From Halocafeteria seosinensis (lineage: Eukaryota > Sar > Bigyra > Bicosoecida), in assembly GCA_001687465.1 (NCBI GenBank), contig LVLI01000272.1:1-50033 (forward strand): a DNA stretch of 50,033 nucleotides. Direction: 5' to 3'. How positions within the stretch are numbered: the first letter of the stretch is position 1; the number at the start of each line of letters is the position of its first letter. Under the pieces are notes generated by a model. The model ran no database searches. It had not been told where the DNA came from and saw nothing but the letters and a program-made list of their open reading frames with translations. Of this stretch, positions 1-10,127 are shown one piece after another. The position numbers and the translations under genes were made by a program.

Positions 1-58
1 TCTCTCGTTCCTGGGCTCGTTTCTCAGCGGGGTCAATGAATTCCACCACTTCTGCCAT
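1..58 (-). CDS. 5' end of an unidentified gene (runs off left edge)
   Basis: On the minus strand an ATG at 58-56 opens a frame that stays open to the window edge (19 codons, beginning MAEVVEFIDPAEKRAQ). The reading is acidic and soluble and looks like a genuine N-terminus. It is divergent to the EIF1AD-like gene, with about 240 bp between the two start codons, so the two may share a bidirectional promoter. Too little is visible to name it. Confidence 0.5.
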   Translation of the reverse strand, partial: MAEVVEFIDPAEKRAQERE

Positions 59-259
59 GTTTGATTCCTTCCTCTTCTTGTTATATTTTTCAATTTATTA
101 TATTCCTTTAATGGGAGAATGGAACAACAACCCATAAGTAACCTATAGTGTATATATCACGTTTATTCTTGGCATACGGTTGGTCCTACAAGTAGTAAAC
201 AACAGATGAAGAGGTTTGTTTGATGATACCCCCCCTCCTCCTCAGTTTACTTTTCGTAG

Positions 260-279
260 ATATATATATATATATATTA
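260..279. repeat. TA-dinucleotide run upstream of EIF1AD-like gene
   Basis: An uninterrupted alternation of T and A ends about 22 bp before the EIF1AD start codon. It is a simple repeat and may also supply a TATA-like element for the gene. A comparable run lies at 7267-7281, just before the small gene at 7298. A promoter role is inferred from position only. Confidence 0.5.
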
Positions 280-300
280 AAGGTATTGTACTAATTAAAG

Positions 301-975
301 ATGGCTGGGGTCAAACGCCAGACTCCATATCGTAAAAATGTCACCCAGGAGGTGTTGGAAGGACACCCTGAGCCCGATGAAAGCCGCCATCAAGTCATTG
401 CTCGGATTGTAGAGCCCCGAGGGAGTAATATATTTGAGGTATGAATGGTACATACATCATGATATATGGGTTGCTATTAAATAAGGGTATACCGAATTAT
501 GCAGGTAGAAACACCCAAAGGGCGAACAGGGCTTTGCTTACTCCCGACAAAATTCAGAAAACTAGTTTGGATTAAACGAGGCGATTTTGTTATCGCTTCC
601 GAGGCCGAAGGTGACTATGATACCAAAGAAGGCTCTGGGAGGGGGAAAGTCACATTCCAGATTGACAATATACTGTTCCCTGAACAAATTAAACACCTTC
701 AACATGTAGGCAAATGGCCGGATGTGTTCCCCACAAACGTCAAGCAAAAGCCTCCAGCAGCGGAGGCCGATGACCGAGCTCCATATACGGCGGGCGGATA
801 TATCGACGACAGTAGCTTCTTTCATATGGCCGAAGAAATGGGAGGTAATCCGAATCGAAAGCCACTCATGCAAGACGAGGACTCAGATGACGATACGAGC
901 TCTTCCGAGGAGGAAGACGAAGATGATGAAGCGGGGAGAGAACAGCATAGTGCTGAAGCATCTAGCAACACATGA
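301..975 (+). CDS. EIF1AD: EIF1AD-like protein (eIF1A S1/OB-fold domain), two exons
   Basis: Exons 301-438 and 505-975 are joined in phase 0 across a 66-nt GT-AG intron, giving 202 aa. The first exon encodes the basic N-terminus and the strand leading to NIFE. The second continues VETPKGRTGL, then a block with KFRKLVWIKRGDFVI that is diagnostic of the eIF1A-type S1-like OB fold. The HLQHVGKWPDVFP segment matches the family's conserved region after the fold. The C-terminus is a long acidic Ser/Asp/Glu tail, as in animal EIF1AD. The family binds RNA and acts in the nucleus or in ribosome biogenesis; it is distinct from translation factor eIF1A, which lacks this tail organisation. The next gene is convergent. 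Intron placement rests on frame and splice consensus. Confidence 0.9.
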
Positions 976-1173
976 TATAATCCTTGGAGCCACTATTGCC
1001 TGGTTTAACAGAATTTGGTGCCAATGGTCCGCGACATAGAGAGTGCTTGAGTTAGTGTTGCTCAGCATTGACGATATTGAACGGTTGGGCTGGTCCATCC
1101 ATTGCATCGCCGCAGATATATTTCCTGTAGCACAAAATATGAGTTTGAAATAAACGTGATATGGGGGGAGAAG

Positions 1174-2188
1174 CTACTTCGCTGGACACACGTACAAAAT
1201 TGAAGGAGTGGGAAAAATGTCGTAGATCTTCCACCCACGCGCCCTTGCTACCGCAGGATAAACATCCTTGAGGAAGAAGTAGAGGTGACCCGCCAAGATA
1301 CCAATCGCGTCAACATCAATAGGATGTCCCAGCAATATTGAAAACCCTAAGAGTACCCAGGGTAGATAGGGTGCTGTAAATGAAAAGATCCACAAAAAGG
1401 ACAGGCGCTCCGCAGGGTTCCGTCTTCCCCAGAGATAAACCATCATAAATGTCAGTGAAGAGCCAAAGAAATGCACATTAACGTATGGCGCTATTACCTG
1501 AACCATATAAAGTATGTTGCAAAAGAGAGGTCCATGCAAGCACTCGGGTGATTCACATGTGTAGAAAAAGCTTGCACATACCATCATTACCATTGCTCCG
1601 AAGAACAGAAACCACACAAAATCTGAAGGGCGATTACGAAATGACCCATTTTCCAACAACTGTGAGTACCGTATCCTGCAATTGTAGAGGCAATCCCAAT
1701 AACAATGCGTATATGCTGGGTGGTGTTGCCAACAGCAATCTCATGCGCTACACTTACATAAAGTACATGTGAAAAATAAACTCGAAGCCAAGGCTTCCGA
1801 AAAACATGAAGTTGGTCAGCAATCTCCAGATCTGTCGAAATTTAGAGTACCATCATAGAAAGAAGGCGCGTATTTTATGTCATTGAGGAGTGCTTCGTGC
1901 TTACCTCTCCTCCATGAAATACCAGGCGAGGATTGAAATAGAGTGAAAATGGCGAAAGTACATCCAGAGCGCATGCTGCTGTCAACGTAAACGCCGCTGT
2001 AAAGTACGCCCGTGTTACAGGAGGAATCTGCAGGAGCACCCCACAAATGAGATTAGTAGGAAAGTTTAAATTTCGCTGGCATATAAGCACTCATTCAGCG
2101 CACAAAAGAACGAAAATGCCAGGAAAAAGACAGCTGTTGCCTTACTTACCTCCATATACCAGTCGAATGGCTGCACTTGAGCGTTCAT
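1174..2188 (-). CDS. DERL: Derlin (Der1-like ER membrane protein), four exons
   Basis: Minus-strand exons 2188-2150, 2027-1905, 1831-1758 and 1675-1174 splice in frame to 245 aa, the usual derlin length. The N-terminus reads [13 protein letters not shown], then IPPVTRAY, the hallmark start of the family. The WR motif (IWRLLTNF, about residues 55-62), the [15 protein letters not shown] loop, the [10 protein letters not shown] segment and the [16 protein letters not shown] end are all conserved, with several hydrophobic membrane segments. Derlins are rhomboid-like pseudoproteases of the ER membrane that move misfolded proteins to the cytosol in ER-associated degradation with p97/VCP. The sequence looks closer to the DERL2/3-type than DERL1. 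Introns are 122, 73 and 82 nt, all GT-AG. Confidence 0.93.
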
Positions 2189-2384
2189 TTTACCGTGTTA
2201 TTACTGTCGCCTGTCTTTTATGTGCCTGATGCTACCCTCAGAATGGGAATTATGGGGCATACTAGGCACCAAAATGCCTTTAATCGTCGTTCAAGCGGCC
2301 GAAAGCAAGTCTAACCGCCTGTTCTTCAACATAGGTTTGGGATACGAAGAATTTTGAACATTCATCAAACAGAAAACAAACACG

Positions 2385-2862
2385 CTAAAGTAAAGGAGGA
2401 TATGAAAAATGGACAACCCAAGTCGGCGTATCAATTCTGTTCAATATAGGATGAAATCCGATGAATGGCCACTGGATGATGTCATCCGTCACATATGCGG
2501 AAACTTCCGCCGAAAACGGAAGTATAGTCGTCAGCCTAGAATCTTGAGTCTGACATTTGGGAAGAGAGCGTCGGTACGCTTCAAAGAACATAGTACCATG
2601 CAGCACGTTTATTTGGAGCAAGAGATCAGCTGCTTGTACAGAGATAAACACTGTCATATGTACTACAACTTAGTCTACAAGTAGTTGTCGTGGTGATTTT
2701 CGTTTCGCTGGGACCCCACGCAGTCACTTGTACATAGACATCATCATTTGGCATTTCATGCCGAGGAAACCTTTTTTCTCCTATATCGTCCATCCCGGGA
2801 GTTGTTGTCAGAACTTCGTAGAGTACGAATCGCCCGTTGACGTTCTCAGTTTCGGTCTTCAT
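2385..2862 (-). CDS. Unidentified small protein, probably two exons
   Basis: A minus-strand frame opens at ATG 2862 with an in-frame stop just upstream. It reads MKTETENVNGRFVLYEVL and then a well-formed DDVYVQVTAWGPSETK stretch. Joining 2862-2679 to 2629-2385 over a GT-AG intron with a weak donor gives 142 aa. The second exon contains DLLLQINVLHGTMFFEAYRR. No family is recognised. The opposite strand also carries an open frame (2409-2684), but it is basic and low in conserved character, so I prefer the minus strand. Moderate to low certainty. Confidence 0.35.
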
Positions 2863-3233
2863 TACACCCCTCGCTAATAGTTACCCGGGAAACATGCAGA
2901 CTAAGCAATGCTTTGCAAAGCACTTCGATGGACTCCTGAAGCAAGCGTTAACCCGGCCAATGGAGCCCACAACCAAGACGATGCAAGGGAGTTGGCACCT
3001 TAGTAGGCAGAAGGCTGCCAGCCTTCAGTGTCATTACAGTATGAACGCTTTCAGCCGGCCTTGATGGATGAGATCTCATGCAAGAATTGCGGATTTGCTT
3101 GCCGGTTTACTTGCCGCAAAGGTACTTTCACCCTTGTCGTGCTTTCTGAAAAACCAGACATAAAGTAAGGACAGAGATCACCGCTGTTATCCACATTGTC
3201 CCAAATTCCAATACAAATATCAAGCTCTATTTT
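2863..3233. other. Gap between two minus-strand genes; possible short plus-strand exon
   Basis: No convincing gene. One plus-strand stretch (about 3017-3120) reads through a Cys-rich segment with DEISCKNCGFACRFTCRK and ends at a GTACTTT donor-like site. It could be an exon of an unrecognised gene, but I found no partner exons. Confidence 0.2.
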
Positions 3234-3752
3234 TCAAACACGTACTTTACTACTCTGTTTCAAGGCTGGAGACGTCGTATCTGGTTGGTTTCTGACAGCT
3301 CCTCCTTGTCTCGTCGCAGAGTCATCCTGGTCAGTGTCCATGTTGTCTATCTCACGATCAAGGGAATTCTCACTCGAACTGCTTGTACTTTTCGCTTCCT
3401 CTTCCTCCCCGTGGCTCTGTTTAGAACCGCGTTCCTTATCCACTATCGGCTTCAATATCGCCTCTGTCTCTTCCTTGGCTTTCTGACAGGCCGTCAAGAG
3501 GGCTGAATAATGTCCTCGAGGGTTGGCTACCGGCGGAAGAGAGCCATGATCGTGTCGCCCCGTATATTGAAAGGAATAAGGGGCTGTATCCACTGATTCT
3601 CCTCCTTTCTCTCCGGTTCCTTCGGGAGCATGTTCATCAATATCATGAGCGTGATAGCGGAGCGTCTGACCTGGATACTCTCCATTGAAATGCAGCTCAA
3701 TGGAGACTAACTCAGGACCTCCATCATTATCATTACGTGGGCAAGACGACAT
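3234..3752 (-). CDS. Small acidic-tailed protein, faintly GON7-like
   Basis: The frame gives 172 aa from the ATG at 3752 (MSSCPRNDNDGGPELVSIEL); another in-frame ATG lies at 3794. The first part has ELHFNGEYPGQTLRYHAHDI. A helical segment, YSALLTACQKAKEETEAILK, follows near residues 95-115, and the end is a Ser/Glu/Asp-rich tail. The order strand, helix with LxxxxxAKEE, acidic tail resembles KEOPS/EKC subunit GON7, which binds OSGEP for tRNA t6A synthesis. This is a structural impression on short, poorly conserved sequence and not an identification. It is divergent from mevalonate kinase, with about 160 bp between starts. Confidence 0.5.
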   Translation of the reverse strand: MSSCPRNDNDGGPELVSIELHFNGEYPGQTLRYHAHDIDEHAPEGTGEKGGESVDTAPYSFQYTGRHDHGSLPPVANPRGHYSALLTACQKAKEETEAILKPIVDKERGSKQSHGEEEEAKSTSSSSENSLDREIDNMDTDQDDSATRQGGAVRNQPDTTSPALKQSSKVRV

Positions 3753-3913
3753 GGTTCTTTTACTTCCTATACACGATGAACCCAATTCATTCACCCCATG
3801 CTGTACTATCTAGTTGTACAAGGTCACCATGGTCTTCTCTAAATTGATTGAATTGTTAGTCCTGATAGATAGAGACATGGGTAGATAGCACCGGCGCAGT
3901 TATTAGTACAGAT

Positions 3914-5353
3914 ATGGAGGAAAGGAATCGAGGAGCTTTATTAGGCCGAGCCTCGGCTCCGGGGAAGCTCATTTTGATCGGGGAGCATGCTGTCGTCTAT
4001 GGAGTCCCTGCCATTGCTGCTGCACTAGGAGACTTACGGGTGGCTGTCGCTGTTGTATGTTTACCTTGCACAACTATCTAGGTACTCGATACGAGGAAAA
4101 TGATTGATTCGTGCTTTGCAGTATTCGACGCCTGGGCAGCCTGGAATCCACATTACTATACCAAAGTTTCCCGACCGGATCACGGAATTCTACACACACC
4201 GGTGCTCGACCGAGCGAGTGGTGGAAGTCTTTTCCGGTCATCACTTCTCCGTAGGTGAGTAGAGAGAGTTTCCTGGAGTAGCATGGGGCGAAAAACATTA
4301 GCTCGATGATTGGCAGATAACGTGGAAGAAGTGCTGGCTCCGGACGAAAAGCTCACAACACAGTTAACAGAGATTGCTGATACAGAAGACCCAGTGATTA
4401 GTCAGGTTGTAGTGCCTGCGCTGTTTCTAGCGGGAGCTATATTGTTTCACACATTGGAGAACTCACAAGGATCAGGAGATGGAATCGAAATTTGCATCGA
4501 GACGCCAAATTTACCTATAGCAGCGGGCTTAGGCTCATCTGCTGCTGTTTCTGTTGCCACCGCAGCAGCATTGTTGGCGTCCTCCTCTGAGTCGATGCTC
4601 AAGAATTACCAAGAGGATGTTGAACTGTCAACAGTCCCACGTGGACATTTTGCTCAGGGATCTGAACGGCCTACTCGAAAACCTCAACACCAATTTCACG
4701 AATTGATCAACAAGTGGGCTCTTTCTGCCGAAACTCTTTTCCACGGATCTCCATCTGGATTGGACAATACAGTTTCGACGTATGGTGGTGCTATTTTATA
4801 CAAAAAAGGGCAATTGCCTGCATTTACGCAAATTGAGGGTATGCCGTGCCTGAATGTACTAGTTACCAATACGAAGCAGCCAAAGTCAACAAGCGCCTTA
4901 GTACAAGGTGTGAGGGAGCTTCGGGAGAAGAAACCGGAGCTTGTGGATGCATATATGAATACCATCGGTTCTATTACAGAACTGATCGAGGTTTTTGTTC
5001 GTACTGAGTTGAATTGCAAGGAGGTTTCCGAGTCCGCGTCGAAATACAGTTCCCTTTGTTCAGAATTTGAGACTGTACTGGGACCATTACTGCAGTCCGC
5101 CCATCGAATTTTAACAGCACTGGGTGTCGGTCACTCTACCTTGGACAGAGTAAGTGAGGAAGCATCCAAGATCGGAGGCTGGACAAAGTTGACCGGAGCC
5201 GGAGGAGGAGGGTGTGCACTAACCCTGTTACCTTCAAATTTCCAAGAACCAGCACTACGCCAGATGATTCAGGCTCTAGACGAGGAAGGAATGGACTGCT
5301 TCCAAACGTGTTTAGGTGGACACGGTGTTCTCCTGGATGCGAATTCCTCTTGA
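3914..5353 (+). CDS. MVK: Mevalonate kinase, three exons
   Basis: Exons 3914-4054, 4122-4254 and 4317-5353 join in frame to 436 aa. This GHMP kinase phosphorylates mevalonate with ATP in the cytosolic mevalonate pathway to isoprenoids. Exon 1 carries the N-terminal motif APGKLILIGEHAVVYG (about residues 13-28). The ATP-binding motif LPIAAGLGSSAA is near 157-168. The substrate motif GSPSGLDNTVSTYGG holds the catalytic Asp near 241. The C-terminal glycine loop KLTGAGGGGCALT is near 382-394. Length and motif order match eukaryotic MVK. Introns are 67 and 62 nt. An insertion after the Ala-rich helix (about residues 180-215) is longer than usual. Its presence means the organism keeps a mevalonate pathway, which several algal groups have lost. 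Confidence 0.95.
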
Positions 5354-5701
5354 GAACGGTGGAGCAGATGGATTACGTCCGATGAGATTGTGGTCTGCGC
5401 TAAATATGCTTCACATTTAGGATCACGAACAATCTAGCTGCGTTGTGGCTGAATCGGATGCCCTCTATGCGGCGACAACAGGAAACAAACGAAATTGCAC
5501 GGCTATACCCTCCCGGTTGGCCGACATATAATATATTTCAACGACGTACATGCATACCATTGCAAGCAACAATAAACATGAAATAGCAACGCCATAGCAT
5601 CACTTCACCAAAGTTCGTCCTCTGCGATGTTAACATTTGCCATCCAAGCACGTGTGCACCTTCAGCATAGATCTGGGGCAGAGCAAATGCCTTCTAGCAT
5701 G
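5354..5701. other. Convergent intergenic region
   Basis: This lies between the 3' ends of mevalonate kinase and the HROB-like gene. It contains AATAAA-like signals (near 5571) on the MVK strand. No further gene is seen. Confidence 0.4.
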
Positions 5702-7042
5702 CTACCTCCAATTTGGACTGTATACCTTTTCAATGTTCTTGCTGACAATGTTCAAATACTTAATTCCGGGAGTGGGAGAAAACATTGAGGCTCTTCGTAC
5801 GATGATCACGGCGCCGACTCTAAAATCAGGACTGAATTCTTCTACCACATGTCTCGGAATAGTCGCAGTTATGGAGTCCGTAGGATCAGCCACTTTGGCA
5901 ATGGTATCATCGTCGTACTTTGTTAATGAGAGAACAACGAGTGCTAGACATGGGATGTGCACAATGTTACCGTCACTCAGTTGCAGGTAGTGTTGTAGAG
6001 AACTTTCGGGATCAGGCAAGCACGACTGCATATTGTTCACGGTGGGAGCAGGTCTGTCGTAGTCTTTTGTCATACTTATCCAAGGTCTAGAAAAGAACCC
6101 ACGCCGTTCGTATCTTCTCATTTGTACATCTTGGGTACTCTCGGAATAGCTCAGCTGTTGTGTCGCTTGGGGCAAATTGGCATCCTGCGAGTTATGGTCA
6201 ACGCTAAGGTCTACGTCAGGGGCAGCAGCTGCAGGGCGATTGGTTCGTTTTGTAGACAATCTCCCTGCAGGACCAGGTATATTCTTCTGGATACTCGTAT
6301 TGCACCCTGTAGCGCGAGTTCTAGAATGGGTGTCAAGATTGGTGGAGGTTTGAGCAGTCGAATGCCTCGGGGTTTGATAACCACTTGTACCTGAACGGTT
6401 TATCCCTCTCTGTGGGTTGTTATGCGCATTCATACTCGCTCCCATTGCTCTCTGTGGAGCACGATCTTCTGCGGGCACGCTTGGCTGGTTCCTGCTGACG
6501 GCAGCCGCCAAGACGGGAGTGTGCGATGCCATCGTACCGCTTCTCCCGCTTGATTGAGACACTCGTCCGTAGTTGACCCTCTGTCTCTTGGAGCCTGCGC
6601 AATTCTGTCTGCTTGCGCTCGTCCTGCCATCTGTGCTTTGCGAGGAATCTTCCTCCACTTGTTGTAGCAGCTGCTCAAGCTGTTTCTGCTCGTTTTCGTA
6701 TTCGTTTGCGTAGTCCCTGGGAGTACTTGTAATACTGTCGTTGCACTCAGTATTCTGCGTAAAGCTATAAACACTTTGTCCCCCGCCTCCATTGTTTCTT
6801 TGCGACTGTGACGGCGTCCATGTATCTCCAAGGATATGGTCCAACAGTCCCTCATCATCATCTTCTTCCTGTTGATCGTTTGCAGCCCCATGGCCAGTTA
6901 CATGGTCATCTCCTCCATTTTTGCGTGACTGCTGTGTAAAACTACGGTCATCTTGTTCGGTTCCCTCTGGCGAATAAATAAACTGTGACAACAATTCCAG
7001 GTCCTCGTCCTCCTGGGTTCTCCGGTTCTCTTTATCACTCAT
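5702..7042 (-). CDS. HROB: HROB-like homologous-recombination OB-fold protein
   Basis: A single uninterrupted frame of 446 aa. Residues 1-320 are disordered, rich in Gln, Ser and acidic residues (LEQLLQQVEED near 125). The C-terminal 130 residues match the OB fold of HROB (C17orf53/MCM8IP): RRGFFSRPWISM, then VHIPCLALVVLSLTKYDDD, VADPTDSITATIPRHVVEEF, VGAVIIVRRASMFSP and KYLNIVSKNIEKVYSP at the end. The pattern 'DPT ... iHr.vl.e ... G.v.ll..v..FSP ... YLNi ... iYSP' is specific to this family. In animals HROB recruits and activates the MCM8-MCM9 helicase in homologous recombination and crosslink repair. The start (MSDKENRR) is the only plausible one. Confidence 0.85.
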   Translation of the reverse strand: MSDKENRRTQEDEDLELLSQFIYSPEGTEQDDRSFTQQSRKNGGDDHVTGHGAANDQQEEDDDEGLLDHILGDTWTPSQSQRNNGGGGQSVYSFTQNTECNDSITSTPRDYANEYENEQKQLEQLLQQVEEDSSQSTDGRTSASRQNCAGSKRQRVNYGRVSQSSGRSGTMASHTPVLAAAVSRNQPSVPAEDRAPQRAMGASMNAHNNPQRGINRSGTSGYQTPRHSTAQTSTNLDTHSRTRATGCNTSIQKNIPGPAGRLSTKRTNRPAAAAPDVDLSVDHNSQDANLPQATQQLSYSESTQDVQMRRYERRGFFSRPWISMTKDYDRPAPTVNNMQSCLPDPESSLQHYLQLSDGNIVHIPCLALVVLSLTKYDDDTIAKVADPTDSITATIPRHVVEEFSPDFRVGAVIIVRRASMFSPTPGIKYLNIVSKNIEKVYSPNWR

Positions 7043-7266
7043 TGCAGCTCAAAGTGGGGGAAGAAAAATCCCAGACACTACTATCGAACCCTTTGGTATT
7101 AGCCCTCGCTCTCTTGTTGTCTCCTGATCCCTTGCGTAAGCTGTGTGAAGACTCACTGAAGGGTGCATGGAGCCAAAATTCAAATGACCACTCCACCCTT
7201 ACCTAAGGGAGACAGCGAGAAATTGTCCCTTGTCCTTCGACGGAAAGTTAAGTCCTAATCATTTCC

Positions 7267-7281
7267 ATATATATATATATA
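7267..7281. repeat. TA-dinucleotide run upstream of small gene
   Basis: A short AT-alternating run 16 bp before the ATG at 7298, placed like the run in front of the EIF1AD-like gene. Confidence 0.45.
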
Positions 7282-7297
7282 CTATCTTACAGAAACA

Positions 7298-7647
7298 ATG
7301 GCATTGAGAAAGGTGATTAATGGGTCATATATGGATGAAAGCGGCAAAGTACCCGAAAAGATTGACGTGTTCGCTACTAACAGCATTGAAGCATGCATGC
7401 CTCATAATCCGTCCACCGATTGTATTATTTATATGTCACAACCCGAGTGAATAGAGTAAGCACAGAGGAAGTGTTTGACGGTGAGCCGTGCTAATCCACC
7501 GAGTAATAGGGGCATAGTGAACCTCCGTTTCCGAGTCGTCTACCCGGGAAGCAAGAGCAAGATACCACTGTATCTTACAACTTTGTAGATAGGGCGGCCA
7601 CCACTACGACCACGGAATATGGGTTTATCCCTGACGAGCGACTTTAG
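7298..7647 (+). CDS. Small unidentified protein, two exons (92 aa)
   Basis: The first exon (7298-7446) reads MALRKVINGSYMDESGKVPE and onward for 49 codons before a TGA. A GT-AG intron of 71 nt (7447-7517), with a strong TGCTAAT branch-like site, joins it in frame to 7518-7647. That exon continues EPPFPSRLPGKQEQDTTVSY and ends YGFIPDERL. The second exon is open for 43 codons in exactly the frame required, which supports the splice. The donor, GTGAAT, is weak. Its 3' end overlaps the last 23 bp of the convergent helicase gene. No family is recognised; soluble, no membrane segment. Confidence 0.55.
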
Positions 7648-9646
7648 GAGGAGAAAGGACCGAACAGCAATTGGTGGAATCCGTCATCGCATTTCTTCGC
7701 TTCCCCAGTTTCACCCCACATGACCGCACTTCGGATTCGAGGCCTTGAAGATACTGAGCGCAATTTTCGTCCTCCTCTTCCTCATAGCTTGGACGAATGG
7801 GAGAAGGAAGCTGGTTTAGGGGGGCATCTTCTTTTTCCGTAGGATACTCTTGGGGAAACAACTGCCCGGCAATTGCTCTGCAGAGTCAATCACCGAGTGC
7901 TAATAATCGTAAAGACAATATTCGTGGATGCGGCCAACTCACTGCTTCAAACTAAGCGCCTTCATTACATCTCCCTTCTCCCGGATTCGCTGAAACAAAC
8001 TAGTCTCGCAAATTTCTGGTTCAGTGTACACGAATGTGATCTTCGTGGCCGATTTTGTATTCTGCCTCGCAAAACGCCGAGTAAACTGGAACATATCCAT
8101 GGTGTTGAATGAAGGGGATACAAAGGCTTCCCGGGGAAAGGCTCCATTCTTATCGTCTAAATCAATGCCGGTTGATAGAACGTTAAGTGTGCCAATCAGT
8201 AAGCGGTGCTTAAGGGACTCTACTTGGAAGTTCGCAAGAACATGCCCTTTTCTCGTAGTTTGTCCAGTCACAATCAAGGGTTTGTACTCTTTGAACTCTC
8301 TCTTAAGGTTCTCAACGGTCTTAAGATAGTTCACTGCCACGACGACCTTCTGGTGTGGTTGCCGCAGAAGGGCCTGTCTCACATTACGGATGAACGGTTG
8401 CATTTTGTAAAGCTCAATTTCCATCATTGGTTTACTCAGTCCTACGGAAGGCTCTGTTGTATCAAGATACTCCTCGTCTTCGAGGAGCCGGCGCCTACGG
8501 TTATATAAAATGCTGTCATCGGGTGGTGGTCGGCACTTCCTAAGCTCCGCTATGCATTCCTGCAGCTGCTCTCCGGTGCGGTCGTCTACAAAGGTACATC
8601 GGTTTTTACACTCAATCAGTTGGGTTCTTTCAGTGGAAATCATTTCACAGCGGTAACGTGGCAAAATCAGTCGAAGAAAGAGGTCATAACAGAACTCGAT
8701 CTTGGCTTCGATCTCGAAGTCCCATCTTCTCGTTAACTGGCCATATTTTTGGCTGAAGGTTTGAATTATTGACTCAGTTCCGCCCTTATCAATATAGTCT
8801 TTGCAATATTGGATTAGCTGCCAAATAGATGGATCTTGCAATAAGTCGTCGACAGGGGGGACGTCTTCCTTACTTTTGCACATTTTCGTTAGGCGCCATT
8901 CAGTTATCATTCCAAGGAGTTCACATACCCGCAATGTTTGCTCGTTTTTGTCCATAGGGGTCGCGGAAAGCAAAATTGCTCGTGAGTTACTGTTACCTCC
9001 CTGATTTACTTCGGATGTCAACGCCGCTACAGCGGAGTGTTGGTGAGTATTATTCTTGGCACACTGGACTTCGTCGACGACGAGCAGAAGACCGTCCCTA
9101 ACCATGTCCTTGAGACCTTGCGTGGCTTCATAGCAATACTTGGTACATGCCCCGGTTTGTGTTGGCTGCTTTCGCGTGCACGTCAGGTAACCGTGACCTC
9201 CAGTGTGCGTTAATTGATCATAACTGATAATCAACGGAAGTAAACCAAATCGCTGCCCGACTGTCTCCCATGTCTTGCAAAGCCCTGAAGGGCACACAAC
9301 CAACATTGCCCTTGTCGGGAAAGACCGGGCTAGCCCCAAAGCCGTGTAGGTTTTTCCTGTTCCCATTGATGAGGTGTCCAATATAACACGCCTCGTCTGT
9401 AGCAATTCTCGCATGTTGTTCACGTGAGTGCGTTGCTGTGGAGTCAGCTTCACTGACGGATCGGGCGAACATCGTCCAAGCACTGTCACTTGCTGCCGCT
9501 GTACGATCCATTGAGACAACCCATGCGCAGTCTTAAGAATCTGCAGAGGTAAGAGCGACACACATTACACACCACACAGACGTGCTTGCATATGCTGCGC
9601 TTCCCGACGCTACAGCTGCTTCACGTCGCTCCTCCTCGTTGGACAT
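7625..9646 (-). CDS. SF2 DEAD-like helicase/NTPase of giant-virus type, three exons
   Basis: Exons 9646-9578, 9540-7943 and 7877-7625 join in frame to 639 aa. Motif I is SSMGTGKTYTA (about 80-90), motif II VVDEVQ (about 177-182), motif III LLSATP (about 213-218), motif V TLNVLSTGIDLDD, and motif VI QFTRRFARQNTKS near residue 510. The layout (unusual DEVQ box, QFxRRFxRxxTKS ending) resembles the D6/D11-type and SNF2-like helicases common in nucleocytoplasmic large DNA viruses and in protist genomes that carry viral genes. A Cys-rich insert lies between motifs Ia and II (GYLTCTRKQPTQTGACTKYC). The C-terminal tail is acidic. The first intron is only 37 nt; the second is 65 nt with a strong GTGAGT donor. 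The role is unknown; an ATP-driven translocase on nucleic acid is inferred from the motifs. Confidence 0.8.
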
Positions 9647-10127
9647 TTTGGGAGCGCAAGAATAATCACCGGGCACCGGGGGCAATACACACAAGACCTG
9701 TTAGTGGTGACGCTTGACAATGTTACGTTTTTCTTCTAGTATAAGCTGGACGTACACAGGATATGGTTATGTCTCGAATAGTTACGGTTACTTAGAGTAA
9801 GAGGGAAATACAAATAAATGACAAGACTGACAATCCCCTGGGATCCAGCTAGTTGAACACCAAGGTTGAACCAGGCTGCCAAGCTGCCAACTCCGCTGCT
9901 GCCGGTCTAGCCTCGTCTGTCTCGTTGCTCCGTCATCGTAGTAAAGCGCCCACAATGGTTGGTAAGCTGGCTGAATTGTTACTAAAATAGGATATTTCAG
10001 ATCCAATCAAGGACTAAACTTGTAGAGTGATCGAATACAGCAGGGGGGTTGGTCTACTGTCTGTATTCTGTGACCCACTAAGGTGCGCACGTGTTCGTAG
10101 TGCCTCACACACAATTTCATTGCCAAG
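9647..10127. other. Divergent intergenic region
   Basis: The shared upstream region of the helicase (minus) and the 698-aa gene (plus). No gene, RNA or repeat is seen. A bidirectional promoter is possible. Confidence 0.4.

Noticed and set aside
2409-2684. Plus-strand 91-codon frame
   Set aside because: Lies opposite a more protein-like minus-strand exon, is basic and has no conserved pattern.
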